Of a stretch of DNA of 18,998 bases, positions 1 to 7,609 are shown piece after piece (position 1 is the first letter of the stretch; every line of letters starts with the position of its first letter). The stretch is from positions 1 to 18,998 of the forward strand of contig JAPLOT010000335.1 of assembly GCA_026400595.1 (NCBI GenBank), in the 5' to 3' direction. The translations under genes were made by a program, and so were the position numbers. This DNA comes from Alphaproteobacteria bacterium. Lineage in GTDB: Bacteria > Pseudomonadota > Alphaproteobacteria > Rhizobiales > Aestuariivirgaceae. The notes under the pieces were generated by a model, which did no database searches, was not told the origin of the DNA, and worked only from the letters and a program-made list of their open reading frames with translations.

Positions 1-80
1 CCTGGCGCGCGAAGCTGCATCACTTCTACGATCCTTTGCCCACGGTGGAACACTACGGAGCCGCGATGGTCTCGGCCTGA
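1..80 (+). CDS. C-terminal end of an unidentified protein (5' partial)
   Basis: Reading in phase from base 3 gives 25 codons before a TGA at 78-80, ending in HHFYDPLPTVEHYGA followed by a short hydrophobic tail (AMVSA). The composition, aromatic residues plus G/C-ending codons, looks like real coding sequence and not a shadow frame. I do not recognise the family from so short a piece. It lies on the same strand as xerC, 45 bases upstream and in the same frame but separated by the stop, so it is probably the previous gene and not an extension of XerC. A divergent gene starting on the minus strand cannot be excluded. Confidence 0.4.
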   Translation, partial: WRAKLHHFYDPLPTVEHYGAAMVSA

Positions 81-125
81 GCTCCGCCAAGGAACCGTCA
101 ACCATTCGGGCCTAACCTCAAGCCC

Positions 126-1061
126 ATGTCCGGCTATGCCACAGCCTTCGCGCCCGATGCCGCCGATGCCGCCAGCCGCTGGCTGGCGAGCCTCAGGTCG
201 GAGCGCCGCATGTCGCCGGCCACCATCGAGGCCTATGCCCGCGACCTCGGGCAGTTTGCCGCCTTCCTGGCCGATCACCTGGGCGGGGCGCCGACCATCT
301 CCGATCTCGAAAGCCTCACGGTCTCCGACTTTCGCGCCTTTCTCGCCCGCCGCCGCACGGGCGGCGCGGTAAGCCGGAGTCTCGCCCGCCAGCTGTCGGC
401 GCTCCGCGGCTTCTACCGCCACGCGGAGCGCACAGGCCGCTTCCGCAATGCCGCCATCTCGGCCCTGCAGTCGCCCAAGCTGCCGCATGCGGTCCCCAAG
501 CCGCTCAGCGTCGCGGCGGCCCGCACTGTTGCCGAGGCCGATGCCCTGGCGGATGCGGACACGCCGCGCTGGGTCGTTGCCCGCGACAGCGCCGTGCTCA
601 CGCTCCTCTATGCCTGCGGCCTGCGCATCTCCGAGGCGCTGGCCCTCACCCCGACGGCTGCGCGCGGCAATCCGCTCTCCATCACCGGCAAGGGCAACAA
701 GACCCGCCTCGTGCCGGTGATCCCGGCCGCGCGCGCGGCCATCGACGACTATCTGGCGCGCTGCCCCCTGAGCCTGAGGCCGCATGAGCCCATGTTCCGC
801 GGCGTGCGCGGCGGACCCCTGAACGCCCGCAACATCCAGCTGCTGATCGAACGCCTGCGCGGCGCCCTCGGCCTGCCCGAAACGGCAACGCCGCATGCGC
901 TCCGCCATTCCTTCGCCACGCATCTTTTGGGCAATGGCGCCGATCTCCGCGTGATCCAGGAACTGCTTGGCCATGCCAGCCTCTCGACCACGCAGATCTA
1001 TACCGAAGTCAACCGCGCTCATCTCCTCGAGCAGTATCGCAAGGCACACCCAAGGCCATGA
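126..1061 (+). CDS. xerC: Tyrosine recombinase XerC
   Basis: This is a 311-aa site-specific tyrosine recombinase. With XerD it resolves chromosome dimers at the dif site during division. The N-terminal SAM-like core-binding domain spans about residues 10-105 and includes the family segment SLARQLSALRGFYRHAERTG. The catalytic domain spans about 125-305. All the catalytic residues can be placed: R167 (in CGLRISEAL), K192 (GKGNKTR), H257 and R260 (HALRH), H283 (LLGHASLSTTQIYT) and the nucleophile Y292. The C-terminus LEQYRKAHPR resembles alphaproteobacterial XerC more than XerD. The length is normal. The ATG at 126 has no strong Shine-Dalgarno site. The stop overlaps the next start by four bases (ATGA at 1058-1061), so xerC is translationally coupled to the TraB/GumN gene. 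The assignment to XerC over XerD rests on recall of the family and is slightly less certain than the recombinase call. Confidence 0.9.
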   Translation: MSGYATAFAPDAADAASRWLASLRSERRMSPATIEAYARDLGQFAAFLADHLGGAPTISDLESLTVSDFRAFLARRRTGGAVSRSLARQLSALRGFYRHAERTGRFRNAAISALQSPKLPHAVPKPLSVAAARTVAEADALADADTPRWVVARDSAVLTLLYACGLRISEALALTPTAARGNPLSITGKGNKTRLVPVIPAARAAIDDYLARCPLSLRPHEPMFRGVRGGPLNARNIQLLIERLRGALGLPETATPHALRHSFATHLLGNGADLRVIQELLGHASLSTTQIYTEVNRAHLLEQYRKAHPRP

Positions 1062-2056
1062 AACGGATCGCTCTCGCTCTCGCCGCCGTTCTCTTTGCCG
1101 GCGCCGCCGCTGCCCAGGAGCCGCCGGTCTGCACCGGCATCAATCTGCTCGATGACCTGAAGTCCAGGGATCCCGCAAAGCACGAGGCGGTGATGAAGGA
1201 GGCCGCCGCCGTGCCCAATGGCGAAGCGATCCTGTGGAAGATCGAGAAGGACGGCGTCAAGCCCTCCCATCTTCTCGGCACCGCGCATGTCACCGATCCG
1301 CGCGTCACCAAGGGGCCGCCGGGAATCGAAGAGCTCATTGCCTCCTCCAGCAAGGTGGCGCTCGAGGTGAAGGAATTGGCCGACGACCAGGAAATGGCCA
1401 TGGCCGTCATGCGCAGTGCGCCGATGATGGTGATGCCGGTCGGCAAATCCTTGTGGGACGTCATCCCGGACGCGGACGAGGATGCGATCCGCAACAGTCC
1501 CAACCTGCCGGCGGGCGCGGCCGGCACCATCTTCGGCTATCAGCCCTGGGTGGTTGCCACCATGCTCACCCTGCCGCCCTGCGAACAGGCGCGCGACGCC
1601 GCCGGCATGCGGTCCTTCGACGATCTCATTGCCCGCTTCGCCAACCGCAAGGGCGTGGCGGTCGTGGGCCTCGAGACCCTGGAAGAACAGTTCGCCGTCA
1701 TGTCCGGCATGGACATGGATCTGCAGGCCCGCTACCTCGTCGAGACGGCGCGCATGTCGGATCGCGCCGCCGATCAACTTGAGACATTGCTGGCGCTCTA
1801 TGACCGGCGGCAGATCACCGCCCTCATGCCGCTGATGCTGGCGCTCGAGCCACCGACGGAGACCACCAAGGCCGTCTTTGCCTATGTCGAGTCCGATCTG
1901 ATCCGCAAGCGCAACCATCTCATGGTCAAGCGCGCCGCCGATCTCCTCGCGAAGGGCAACGTATTCATCGCCGTGGGTGCGCTGCATCTCCCGGGCGAGG
2001 ACGGGCTGGTGGAACTGATCCGCAAGGCGGGTTACAAGGTGACTCCCGTCAACTGA
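1058..2056 (+). CDS. TraB/GumN family secreted protein
   Basis: This 332-aa protein has a clear Sec signal peptide (MKR, then a hydrophobic Ala/Leu/Val run, cleavage expected near AAA-AQ around residue 19). It should therefore act in the periplasm. The family hallmarks are visible: a GTAH motif at residues 74-77 (SHLLGTAHVTD) and a C-terminal GALHLPGEDGLVELIRKAGY block, with GALH at 307-310. Together these resemble the paired GxxH motifs of the TraB/GumN/PrgY fold (Pfam TraB), which is related to Tiki-type metalloproteases. The biochemical role of bacterial members is largely unknown, and proteolysis is only an inference from the fold. The gene overlaps xerC by four bases and its TGA directly abuts the GTG of the following oxidoreductase gene, so the three probably form one transcript. 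Confidence 0.87.
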   Translation: MKRIALALAAVLFAGAAAAQEPPVCTGINLLDDLKSRDPAKHEAVMKEAAAVPNGEAILWKIEKDGVKPSHLLGTAHVTDPRVTKGPPGIEELIASSSKVALEVKELADDQEMAMAVMRSAPMMVMPVGKSLWDVIPDADEDAIRNSPNLPAGAAGTIFGYQPWVVATMLTLPPCEQARDAAGMRSFDDLIARFANRKGVAVVGLETLEEQFAVMSGMDMDLQARYLVETARMSDRAADQLETLLALYDRRQITALMPLMLALEPPTETTKAVFAYVESDLIRKRNHLMVKRAADLLAKGNVFIAVGALHLPGEDGLVELIRKAGYKVTPVN

Positions 2057-3397
2057 GTGCCGCCTGCCGTGCCTGTCATCGATATTGCCGTTTCCGATTC
2101 CCGGCTTCCGGACAGGACAGGCGTTGCCGTCATCGGTGGCGGCGTGATCGGCACCGCCACGGCCCTTGAACTCGCTGAGCGCGGCATCGATGTCGTCCTT
2201 CTGGAGAAGGGCGAGATTGCCGCCGAACAATCGAGCCGGAACTGGGGCTGGTGCCGCCAGATGGGGCGTGACCCGCGCGAAATTCCGCTGATCCTCGAGT
2301 CCCTCGATCTGTGGCGCCGCATGGACGCGCGGATCGGTGCCGCGACCGGCTTCGCCGAATGCGGCATTCTCTATCTTGCCGAAACCGATGCCGAACTCGA
2401 AGCCAAGCAGGCCTGGTATGAACGGCACGGGCGGGCCTATCAGCTCGACATTCGCGTCATCTCGGGCGCCGAGACCGAGCGCCTGCAGCCCGGCGCCAGC
2501 CGGGCCTGGAAGGGCGCGCTCTATTCACCCACCGACGGCCGCGCCGAACCCTTCAAGGCCGTTCCGGCCATGGCAGCGGCCGTACGTGCACGGGGCGGCA
2601 AGGTCTTCACAAACTGTGCGGTGCGCGGACTGGAAACCAGCGGTGGACGGGTCTCGGCCGTCGTGACCGAGCGGGGGTCCATCGCCTGCGACACGGTGGT
2701 GCTTGCCGGCGGTGCCTGGTCGCGGCGCTTCTGTCACAATCTCGGCATTCCGCTGCCGCAGCTCTCGGTGTTCAATTCTGTGATGCGCACCGAGCCCATC
2801 GACACCGGACTCACGCGCAGCTGTTCCGGCGGCAAGTTCGCCTTCCGCAAGCGCACCGACGGCGGCTTCACCATCGCGCATCGCCACCTGTCGGTCGCCG
2901 ACATCATGCCGGACAGTTTCCGGCTCTTCTTCGATTTCCTGCCGCTCCTGAAGATGGATTTCGGTGGTGTGCGCCTGCGCCTCGGCAAGCGTTTCATCGA
3001 GGAGGCCCGGCTGAAGCGGCGCTGGGCGCTGGACGAGGTCAGCCCGTTCGAGCAGGTGCGCATCCTTGATCCCGAACCTGTTCAGTCGATTCTCAACGAG
3101 GCAGGCGACAGCCTGAAGGCGTATTTCCCGGCGTTCCGCGGCATGAAGATCGCCGAGCGCTGGGCCGGCTGCATTGACGCGACACCGGACACGGTGCCCA
3201 TCATGTCGGCCTGCGACAGGCTGCCCGGCTTCTATCTGGCCACCGGCTTTTCCGGACATGGCTTTGGCCTGGGCCCCGGCGCCGGCAAGCTCATGGCACA
3301 GCTGGTGACGGGCGAGGACGCCTGCGTCGATCCGGCGCCATTCCGCTACAGTCGCTTCTTCGATGGCAGCAAGCCCCGCCCCGTGACAGGGCTGTGA
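2057..3397 (+). CDS. FAD-dependent oxidoreductase (DAO family)
   Basis: This 446-aa flavoprotein is of the D-amino-acid-oxidase/glycine-oxidase type. An N-terminal Rossmann motif, GGGVIG at residues 27-32, is followed by E50 at the end of beta-2, the usual ribose-binding acid. SSRNWGWCRQMGRDP (59-73) is a family-typical FAD-contacting segment. The C-terminal block RWAGCIDATPDTVPI and then GFYLATGFSGHGFGLGPGAG is the second FAD-binding signature of DAO proteins. Members oxidise a C-N bond of an amino acid or amine, but the substrate cannot be read from the sequence. No partner subunit or transporter adjoins it. The start is GTG, placed immediately after the TGA of the upstream gene. An AAGGTGA element at about 2036-2042 could be its ribosome-binding site although the spacing is long, and an in-frame GTG at 2069 is an alternative. 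It is the last gene of the xerC transcript. Confidence 0.87.
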   Translation: MPPAVPVIDIAVSDSRLPDRTGVAVIGGGVIGTATALELAERGIDVVLLEKGEIAAEQSSRNWGWCRQMGRDPREIPLILESLDLWRRMDARIGAATGFAECGILYLAETDAELEAKQAWYERHGRAYQLDIRVISGAETERLQPGASRAWKGALYSPTDGRAEPFKAVPAMAAAVRARGGKVFTNCAVRGLETSGGRVSAVVTERGSIACDTVVLAGGAWSRRFCHNLGIPLPQLSVFNSVMRTEPIDTGLTRSCSGGKFAFRKRTDGGFTIAHRHLSVADIMPDSFRLFFDFLPLLKMDFGGVRLRLGKRFIEEARLKRRWALDEVSPFEQVRILDPEPVQSILNEAGDSLKAYFPAFRGMKIAERWAGCIDATPDTVPIMSACDRLPGFYLATGFSGHGFGLGPGAGKLMAQLVTGEDACVDPAPFRYSRFFDGSKPRPVTGL

Positions 3398-3410
3398 GGA
3401 CATGAGGTGA

Positions 3411-3443
3411 GGAGGCGGCCGAGGGGGCCGTTTGGCCGCCTCC
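3411..3443 (+). terminator. GC-rich hairpin after the xerC operon
   Basis: GGAGGCGGCC (3411-3420) and GGCCGCCTCC (3434-3443) form a perfect 10-bp stem with a 13-base loop, 14 bases after the oxidoreductase stop. No T-run follows, so it may need Rho or act mainly as a 3' end stabiliser. Its position and strength make it the best candidate for the end of the operon. Confidence 0.55.
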
Positions 3444-3529
3444 CCACAAATGACTGAAGGCCCCCTTGATGTCTCAATTCAGCCAGCTGTCACTTGCAAA
3501 GTCAGGCTCTCACAACTTCTCATGGAATA

Positions 3530-3547
3530 CTGTGACAAAGGTCACAG
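3530..3547. promoter_or_regulatory. CRP/FNR-type palindrome in convergent spacer
   Basis: CTGTGACAAAGGTCACAG is a perfect 7-bp inverted repeat around AAAG and contains TGTGA-N6-TCACA, the canonical CRP half-site arrangement. It sits between two convergent genes, in an AT-richer pocket, with no gene start close by. It could be a protein-binding site for a small unrecognised transcript, or an RNA hairpin near the 3' end of the lipoprotein transcript. A second, weaker inverted repeat lies beside it: GGGACA (3551-3556) and TGTCCC (3573-3578). Confidence 0.35.
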
Positions 3548-3589
3548 AAAGGGACAGTTCACAAAGAAGTCATGTCCCGTCCTGGGGGC

Positions 3590-4042
3590 TCAGGGCTCTG
3601 CCGGTTGGTAGCCAGGTCCCGTCACGAGCGGTTTGGCAGGCAGTTTCGACTGGTCCACCGTGGTGGTGAAACGCTTCTCCAGCCTTTCGATCTCCTGGCC
3701 GCCGGCAGCCCGCAGGATCACCACAACCCTGTAGGGGTGCCCGGCCTCGATTCCTTCGAGATCGCCGGTCTGGAACTTGTACTGCAGCCGCCCTGCGCGT
3801 GCCGGTTCCTCTTGAACCTGCTCGCCGCCCGGCACCTCGAATCGCACCTCGAAGCTGCTGTTTTCCGGCAGGGGTTTCTTCTGGCGCACCACCAGGCCGT
3901 AATAGTGATTGGCCGTCCGGTAATTGAAGACGAAGCCGCCGCCGGCATAGTCGAGGTAGGGACCGGCCGCTTCCTCGCCGCAGGCCGTCAGCACGGCGGC
4001 GGCAAGGAGCAGCAGCGCGCGCCTTCGGCTATGGAACATCAT
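3590..4042 (-). CDS. Conserved-looking lipoprotein of unknown function
   Basis: This is about 150 aa if the first ATG of an ATGATG pair (4042-4037) is used. A short basic start (HSRRR) and a hydrophobic run lead to the lipobox LTAC, with C21 as the lipidated cysteine, so the product is a lipoprotein. The mature part contains GGGFVFNYRTANHYYGLVV, then a PYRVVVILR strand and a C-terminal segment with SKLPAKPLVTGPGY. It reads as an all-beta, immunoglobulin-like periplasmic domain, which is inference. I know no named function. The start lies inside the end of the upstream permease gene (14-base overlap), so the two are probably translationally coupled. An in-frame ATG at 4057 is possible but would put extra residues ahead of the signal. 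Longer upstream reading is ruled out because it is a shadow of the permease. Confidence 0.75.
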   Translation of the reverse strand: MMFHSRRRALLLLAAAVLTACGEEAAGPYLDYAGGGFVFNYRTANHYYGLVVRQKKPLPENSSFEVRFEVPGGEQVQEEPARAGRLQYKFQTGDLEGIEAGHPYRVVVILRAAGGQEIERLEKRFTTTVDQSKLPAKPLVTGPGYQPAEP

Positions 4043-5009
4043 TCCGCTGCGCCACATGGCCAAGCAGTCCTTCCGGCTTGAGGATGAGCACGAGGATGAT
4101 GAGTCCGAAGATGAAAGCGTCGCGATAGGCCGCCGGGAACAGCGAAACCCATCCGACCTCGAGGACGGCCAGCACGATGCCGCCGGCAATGGCACCGCCC
4201 AGCGTGCCGAAGCCGCCGATGATGGCCGCGAACATCGCCTTGAACCCCAGCACCAGGCCCATGACGAAGCTGACGCCGCCGTAGTTCGCCGCAATGCTGG
4301 CGCCGGCGAGGCCCGCGAAGCCGCCGGCGCCAATGAAGCTCCAGCGAAAGACGGCGTCGGTGTTCACGCCGCTGAGTGCCGCAAGCCGCGGGTTCTCCGA
4401 CACTGCGCGCCACAGGCGTCCCGCGCGCGTGAGCCGGATCAGCAGATGCAATCCGGCAAGGGCCAGCACCGAAAGCATGGCCATCGCCAGCGCCGTGTAG
4501 CCGAGCTGCACCGGGAAGACGCCGTCCAGGACGGGCAGGCTGCTGCCGAAGAAGGGCGGCAGCCAGAGATCGCGCCCGCCGGAGTGCAGCCGCATGATCT
4601 CCTGCAAGGCGATCGAGAGGCCGATGGAGGCGATCATCACCGCCTGGCCACTGGCGGCAAGGATCGGCTTGAACACCAGGCCATGCGCGAGGCGGCCGAC
4701 CACGGCGGAAGCCACCATGGCCGCGATGACCGCGGGGAGCAGCGCCATGAGGCCTTCACGCCCCGCCAGGAATCCCCAGACCGAGACCGACACGGCGGCG
4801 AATGCGCCGATCGTTGCGATGTCGCCGAAGGACAGCACGATGCGGTTGGTGATGCCCTGCAGCAGGGCATAGGCTGTCGCGAGGACCGCATAGATGCTTG
4901 CGAGAAAGGTCGCATTCGCCGCCTGCTGCAGCCAGTAGCCGGTATTGCCGCTGAGCGTGTCCACGATTTGCCCCCGCCACAGTTTGGCGGCAAAGGCGAA
5001 CTGGATCAA
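4029..5009 (-). CDS. LivH-type branched-chain amino acid ABC permease, orphan
   Basis: This 326-aa polytopic membrane protein has about eight hydrophobic segments. It carries the LivH/BPD_transp_2 pattern: LSFGDIATIGAFAAV near the N-terminus corresponds to the family FAHGDxxxxGAF motif. Next come WRAVSENPRLAALSGVNTDA (the loop expected to contact the ATPase), FKAMFAAIIGGFGTLGGAIA and a C-terminal ILKPEGLLG. Such permeases import branched-chain amino acids, amides or urea together with LivM, two ATPases and a binding protein. None of those partners is in this window. The start is an unusual TTG (5009-5007) that overlaps the TGA of the DUF4175 gene (TTGA). No in-frame ATG lies between it and the first hydrophobic segment. 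There is no convincing Shine-Dalgarno site, so translation probably depends on coupling. The family call is firm, while the substrate and partners are unknown. Confidence 0.88.
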   Translation of the reverse strand: MIQFAFAAKLWRGQIVDTLSGNTGYWLQQAANATFLASIYAVLATAYALLQGITNRIVLSFGDIATIGAFAAVSVSVWGFLAGREGLMALLPAVIAAMVASAVVGRLAHGLVFKPILAASGQAVMIASIGLSIALQEIMRLHSGGRDLWLPPFFGSSLPVLDGVFPVQLGYTALAMAMLSVLALAGLHLLIRLTRAGRLWRAVSENPRLAALSGVNTDAVFRWSFIGAGGFAGLAGASIAANYGGVSFVMGLVLGFKAMFAAIIGGFGTLGGAIAGGIVLAVLEVGWVSLFPAAYRDAFIFGLIILVLILKPEGLLGHVAQRNDVP

Positions 5010-7537
5010 TAGAGGCCGCGCAGGAGCCGGTCGATGTAGTCGCGCTCGAGCCGCGGCAGTTCGGGCTCGCTGGCGCGCGAACGCAGCATCTCGAGGATCT
5101 CGCGGGCGCGGCGGATTGCCAGCTCGGAGGGCAGCATGTCCTTGTCCGGGCCATAGTCCTCGTTGCGCTGCGGCATTGGCCGGCCCAGCGGATCGGTGTC
5201 GCCGCGCGCTTCGCCTGTGCGGCCCTGGTTGCCTTGCTGGCCCTGGCCCTGCTGCATCATCTGCTGGGCAAGGCTCTGCGCGCCGCGGCGCAGGTTGTCG
5301 AGTGCCTGGCCCTGTTCGGCCAGCGCGCCTTCGCGATCGCCCTGGCGCAGCGAGCCCTGCGCGCCCTGCATGTTCTCGCCGGCCTCGCCGAAGGATTCCG
5401 GCGCATCCATGCCGTTCTGCCCGAACTGGCGCATCAGCTGATCCAGCATCTGGCCAAGGCCCTGCTGGCGGTCGGCCAGATCGCCGGGACTGCCGCCTGG
5501 GCTTGGCTGGCCGCCTTGCTCGCCCTCCTCGCCGTTCTCGCCCTCCTGCTGCATGCGCTGGGTATCATCCATCAGCTGCTGCTGCTGGCGCAGCAGGTCC
5601 GAGAGCTGGTCCAGCATCTCGCCGATCGGGCTGTCGCCCTGCTGCGGCATCTGCTGGGCATTCATCCCGGGCTGCATGTTGCGCAGGATCTCGTCGAGCT
5701 GCGACAGCAGATCGCGCGCTGCATCGTTGGCGCCGCTTTCCGCCAGCTTCTCGATCATGTCGAGCATCTTCTGCAGGTCCTGCGGGGTGATGGTCTGGCC
5801 CTGCTGTTGCTGCTGCATCGACTGGTTCGGGTCGAGGCCTCCCTGTTCCTTGCGCCGCTGCGCCTCTTCCGCCATCGACTGCATGTAGCGGTTCATCGCG
5901 TCGCGCAGCTTGTCCATCAGCTCCGCGATGCGTTCCGGCGGAGCGCCTTCGGCAAGCGCGCGCTCCAGCTCCTTACGACGTGCGTCGAGTTCGGCCCGGA
6001 CGTTCGACATGAGCCCTTCTTCGATGCCGACCGCGATCTGCCAGAGCTGCTTGATGGCCTCTCCGATGTCGGCGTCGCTGCGGGCGGCGCGCAGCCGCGA
6101 GGTGACCATCGCAATGGCCACATGCGTCCCGCTGTTCTCGATCAGCCCTTCGGGATAGGTCAGGATCAGCCCGAGCATTTCCTCGACCTCAGGCGCATTG
6201 TCGGGCTCGAGAATGAGTTCGCGGCGCTGTTCGATCATGGCGCGGGCCAGCGGCTTGGTGAAGTAGCGTTCCGGCAGGCGGAAGCGTACCGTGCCGCTGG
6301 TCCCTTCATGCTTGGCTGCATCGCGGGCGGTCAGCGTCATCTCGACGAAGAACCCCGCCCAGGGATGTTCCGCAACATCCGCAGTGGCGGTTCCGTCCTC
6401 TTGCTTGGCACCTCCGCGCACACTGATCGGAACCTTGGGCGCCTCGAAGAGGAAGATGCCGTTGCCGCTGAAGCCGAGGCCGTCGTCCTGCTCGTCGGCG
6501 AGCGAGATATCGGTGGTGATGCTGCTTAGGCCATAGTCGTCGCTGGCCTTCCAGTCGAATGTCAGCGCGCCGGAGGAATCGCCCGCGGGCGTTCCCACCA
6601 CATTGACCACGGGCGGCGCATCGGGGATCAGCGTGATGGGCCATTGGGCGACACTGCTGCCGCCGTCCTTGACCACCGCCATGGCGGGACGGGTCAGCAG
6701 GGTCTCGGACTGGAACAGCCCGTTCTCGAACTTGCTCTTGGGCGACAGGCCCGCGACCTCCGGTCCGGCGCTTCCATCCTCCAGGATCTCGTGGAAGCTC
6801 AGCGTGGGCTGCGCCACATTGGTGATGCGCAAGGTGAGAACCGAATCCTCGGGCACCAGAATCTCCGGCTCGACCTTCAGCCGTTCCACCATGGCCGCGC
6901 TGGTCAGGAGGATCGGCGGCTTGGCCGTATAGGCAGGCGGTTTCAGCCAGGCATCCATGACGAGCTGGGGTGCGGCCTGCGGCGCAGACAGCCTGACCGC
7001 CTGTACCAGCTGCTGTCCGGGATCGCCGGGTCCCAGCAGGAAAGCCGCGACAAGGGCCAGAGCTGCCGGAACCCGTAGCGCGCGGGCGTCGAGAAGGCGC
7101 CAGCGCGACTGAGGCGTTCCAACCTGAACATCCCTTGCGGCCTTCAGCTGGCGGAGCTTGTGTTCTTCCCAGATGGCCTGCTGCAGCTCATCGGCCTCGG
7201 GCCCAGCGAGCTGGTCGTCGAGGCCGGTCACCGGGCGGTGCGACAGGCCGGACTTGGCTTCGATCCGCCGCATGGCCTCATGCCGGCTCGGCCAGGCGAC
7301 CCGGAAAAGATCCTTCAGCGAAAAGAGGAATCCAAGTGCCGCGGCCAGAAGCACGCCAAGGCGCGCCGCTTCGGGCAGGTTCGGCAGCACGCCCGAGAAG
7401 ATCGCCGCGAGGGCGGCACAGGCAATCACCACCGGCCAGAGCAGGGCCGCCCAGACGCGCTCGAAAGCGATGGCTGCGCGGGCCAGCGCGATCTTTCGCT
7501 TCAGGTGCTTCGAACCAGCCTCGATCATGATCAACAT
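5006..7537 (-). CDS. DUF4175 (TIGR02302-type) low-complexity membrane protein
   Basis: This 843-aa protein matches the alphaproteobacterial DUF4175/TIGR02302 architecture. Two N-terminal membrane segments lie at about residues 28-48 and 57-76 and a third at about 154-168. A long periplasmic region of beta-strand character follows. A predicted helical/coiled-coil region occupies about 470-560, and a Gln/Gly/Met-rich low-complexity stretch about 560-790 (many runs such as MQQQQQGQ). The protein ends with a conserved-looking LPRLERDYIDRLLRGLY tail. The function is unknown, and an envelope scaffold role is only inference. The start is the ATG at 7537 or the one at 7528; neither has a clear ribosome-binding site. 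A CATAAT hexamer on the minus strand (7564-7559) could be a -10 element, but no good -35 accompanies it. The gene lies 72 bases after lysA and its TGA overlaps the TTG of the permease gene. Confidence 0.88.
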   Translation of the reverse strand: MLIMIEAGSKHLKRKIALARAAIAFERVWAALLWPVVIACAALAAIFSGVLPNLPEAARLGVLLAAALGFLFSLKDLFRVAWPSRHEAMRRIEAKSGLSHRPVTGLDDQLAGPEADELQQAIWEEHKLRQLKAARDVQVGTPQSRWRLLDARALRVPAALALVAAFLLGPGDPGQQLVQAVRLSAPQAAPQLVMDAWLKPPAYTAKPPILLTSAAMVERLKVEPEILVPEDSVLTLRITNVAQPTLSFHEILEDGSAGPEVAGLSPKSKFENGLFQSETLLTRPAMAVVKDGGSSVAQWPITLIPDAPPVVNVVGTPAGDSSGALTFDWKASDDYGLSSITTDISLADEQDDGLGFSGNGIFLFEAPKVPISVRGGAKQEDGTATADVAEHPWAGFFVEMTLTARDAAKHEGTSGTVRFRLPERYFTKPLARAMIEQRRELILEPDNAPEVEEMLGLILTYPEGLIENSGTHVAIAMVTSRLRAARSDADIGEAIKQLWQIAVGIEEGLMSNVRAELDARRKELERALAEGAPPERIAELMDKLRDAMNRYMQSMAEEAQRRKEQGGLDPNQSMQQQQQGQTITPQDLQKMLDMIEKLAESGANDAARDLLSQLDEILRNMQPGMNAQQMPQQGDSPIGEMLDQLSDLLRQQQQLMDDTQRMQQEGENGEEGEQGGQPSPGGSPGDLADRQQGLGQMLDQLMRQFGQNGMDAPESFGEAGENMQGAQGSLRQGDREGALAEQGQALDNLRRGAQSLAQQMMQQGQGQQGNQGRTGEARGDTDPLGRPMPQRNEDYGPDKDMLPSELAIRRAREILEMLRSRASEPELPRLERDYIDRLLRGLY

Positions 7538-7609
7538 CTACTATGACAGCTGGGCCGAATTATGCCCAGAAGGTTGTGATCACGATTACGCCAGCGGCAA
7601 AATCCGGGA

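Noticed and set aside
1019..2428. 469-codon minus-strand frame opposite the TraB/GumN and oxidoreductase genes
   Set aside because: It is antisense to two genes with signal peptide, GTAH and Rossmann motifs; the peptide resembles translated shadow sequence.
3466..3669. 67-codon plus-strand frame starting in the convergent spacer
   Set aside because: Half of it is antisense to the lipoprotein gene; it has no ribosome-binding site, signal or family motif.
4043..4333. N-terminal extension of the lipoprotein gene to an ATG at 4333
   Set aside because: The extra 97 residues are a shadow of the permease and would bury the signal peptide and lipobox inside the protein.
5234..6529. Long open frame (431 codons) on the plus strand
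   Set aside because: It lies opposite the DUF4175 coding region and is a shadow of its Gln-rich, G/C-ending codons; the peptide is Leu/Ala/His-rich with no recognisable motif.
7576..7583. GTGATCAC palindrome between lysA and the DUF4175 gene
   Set aside because: It is only eight bases with no extension on either side; such a short palindrome is expected by chance.
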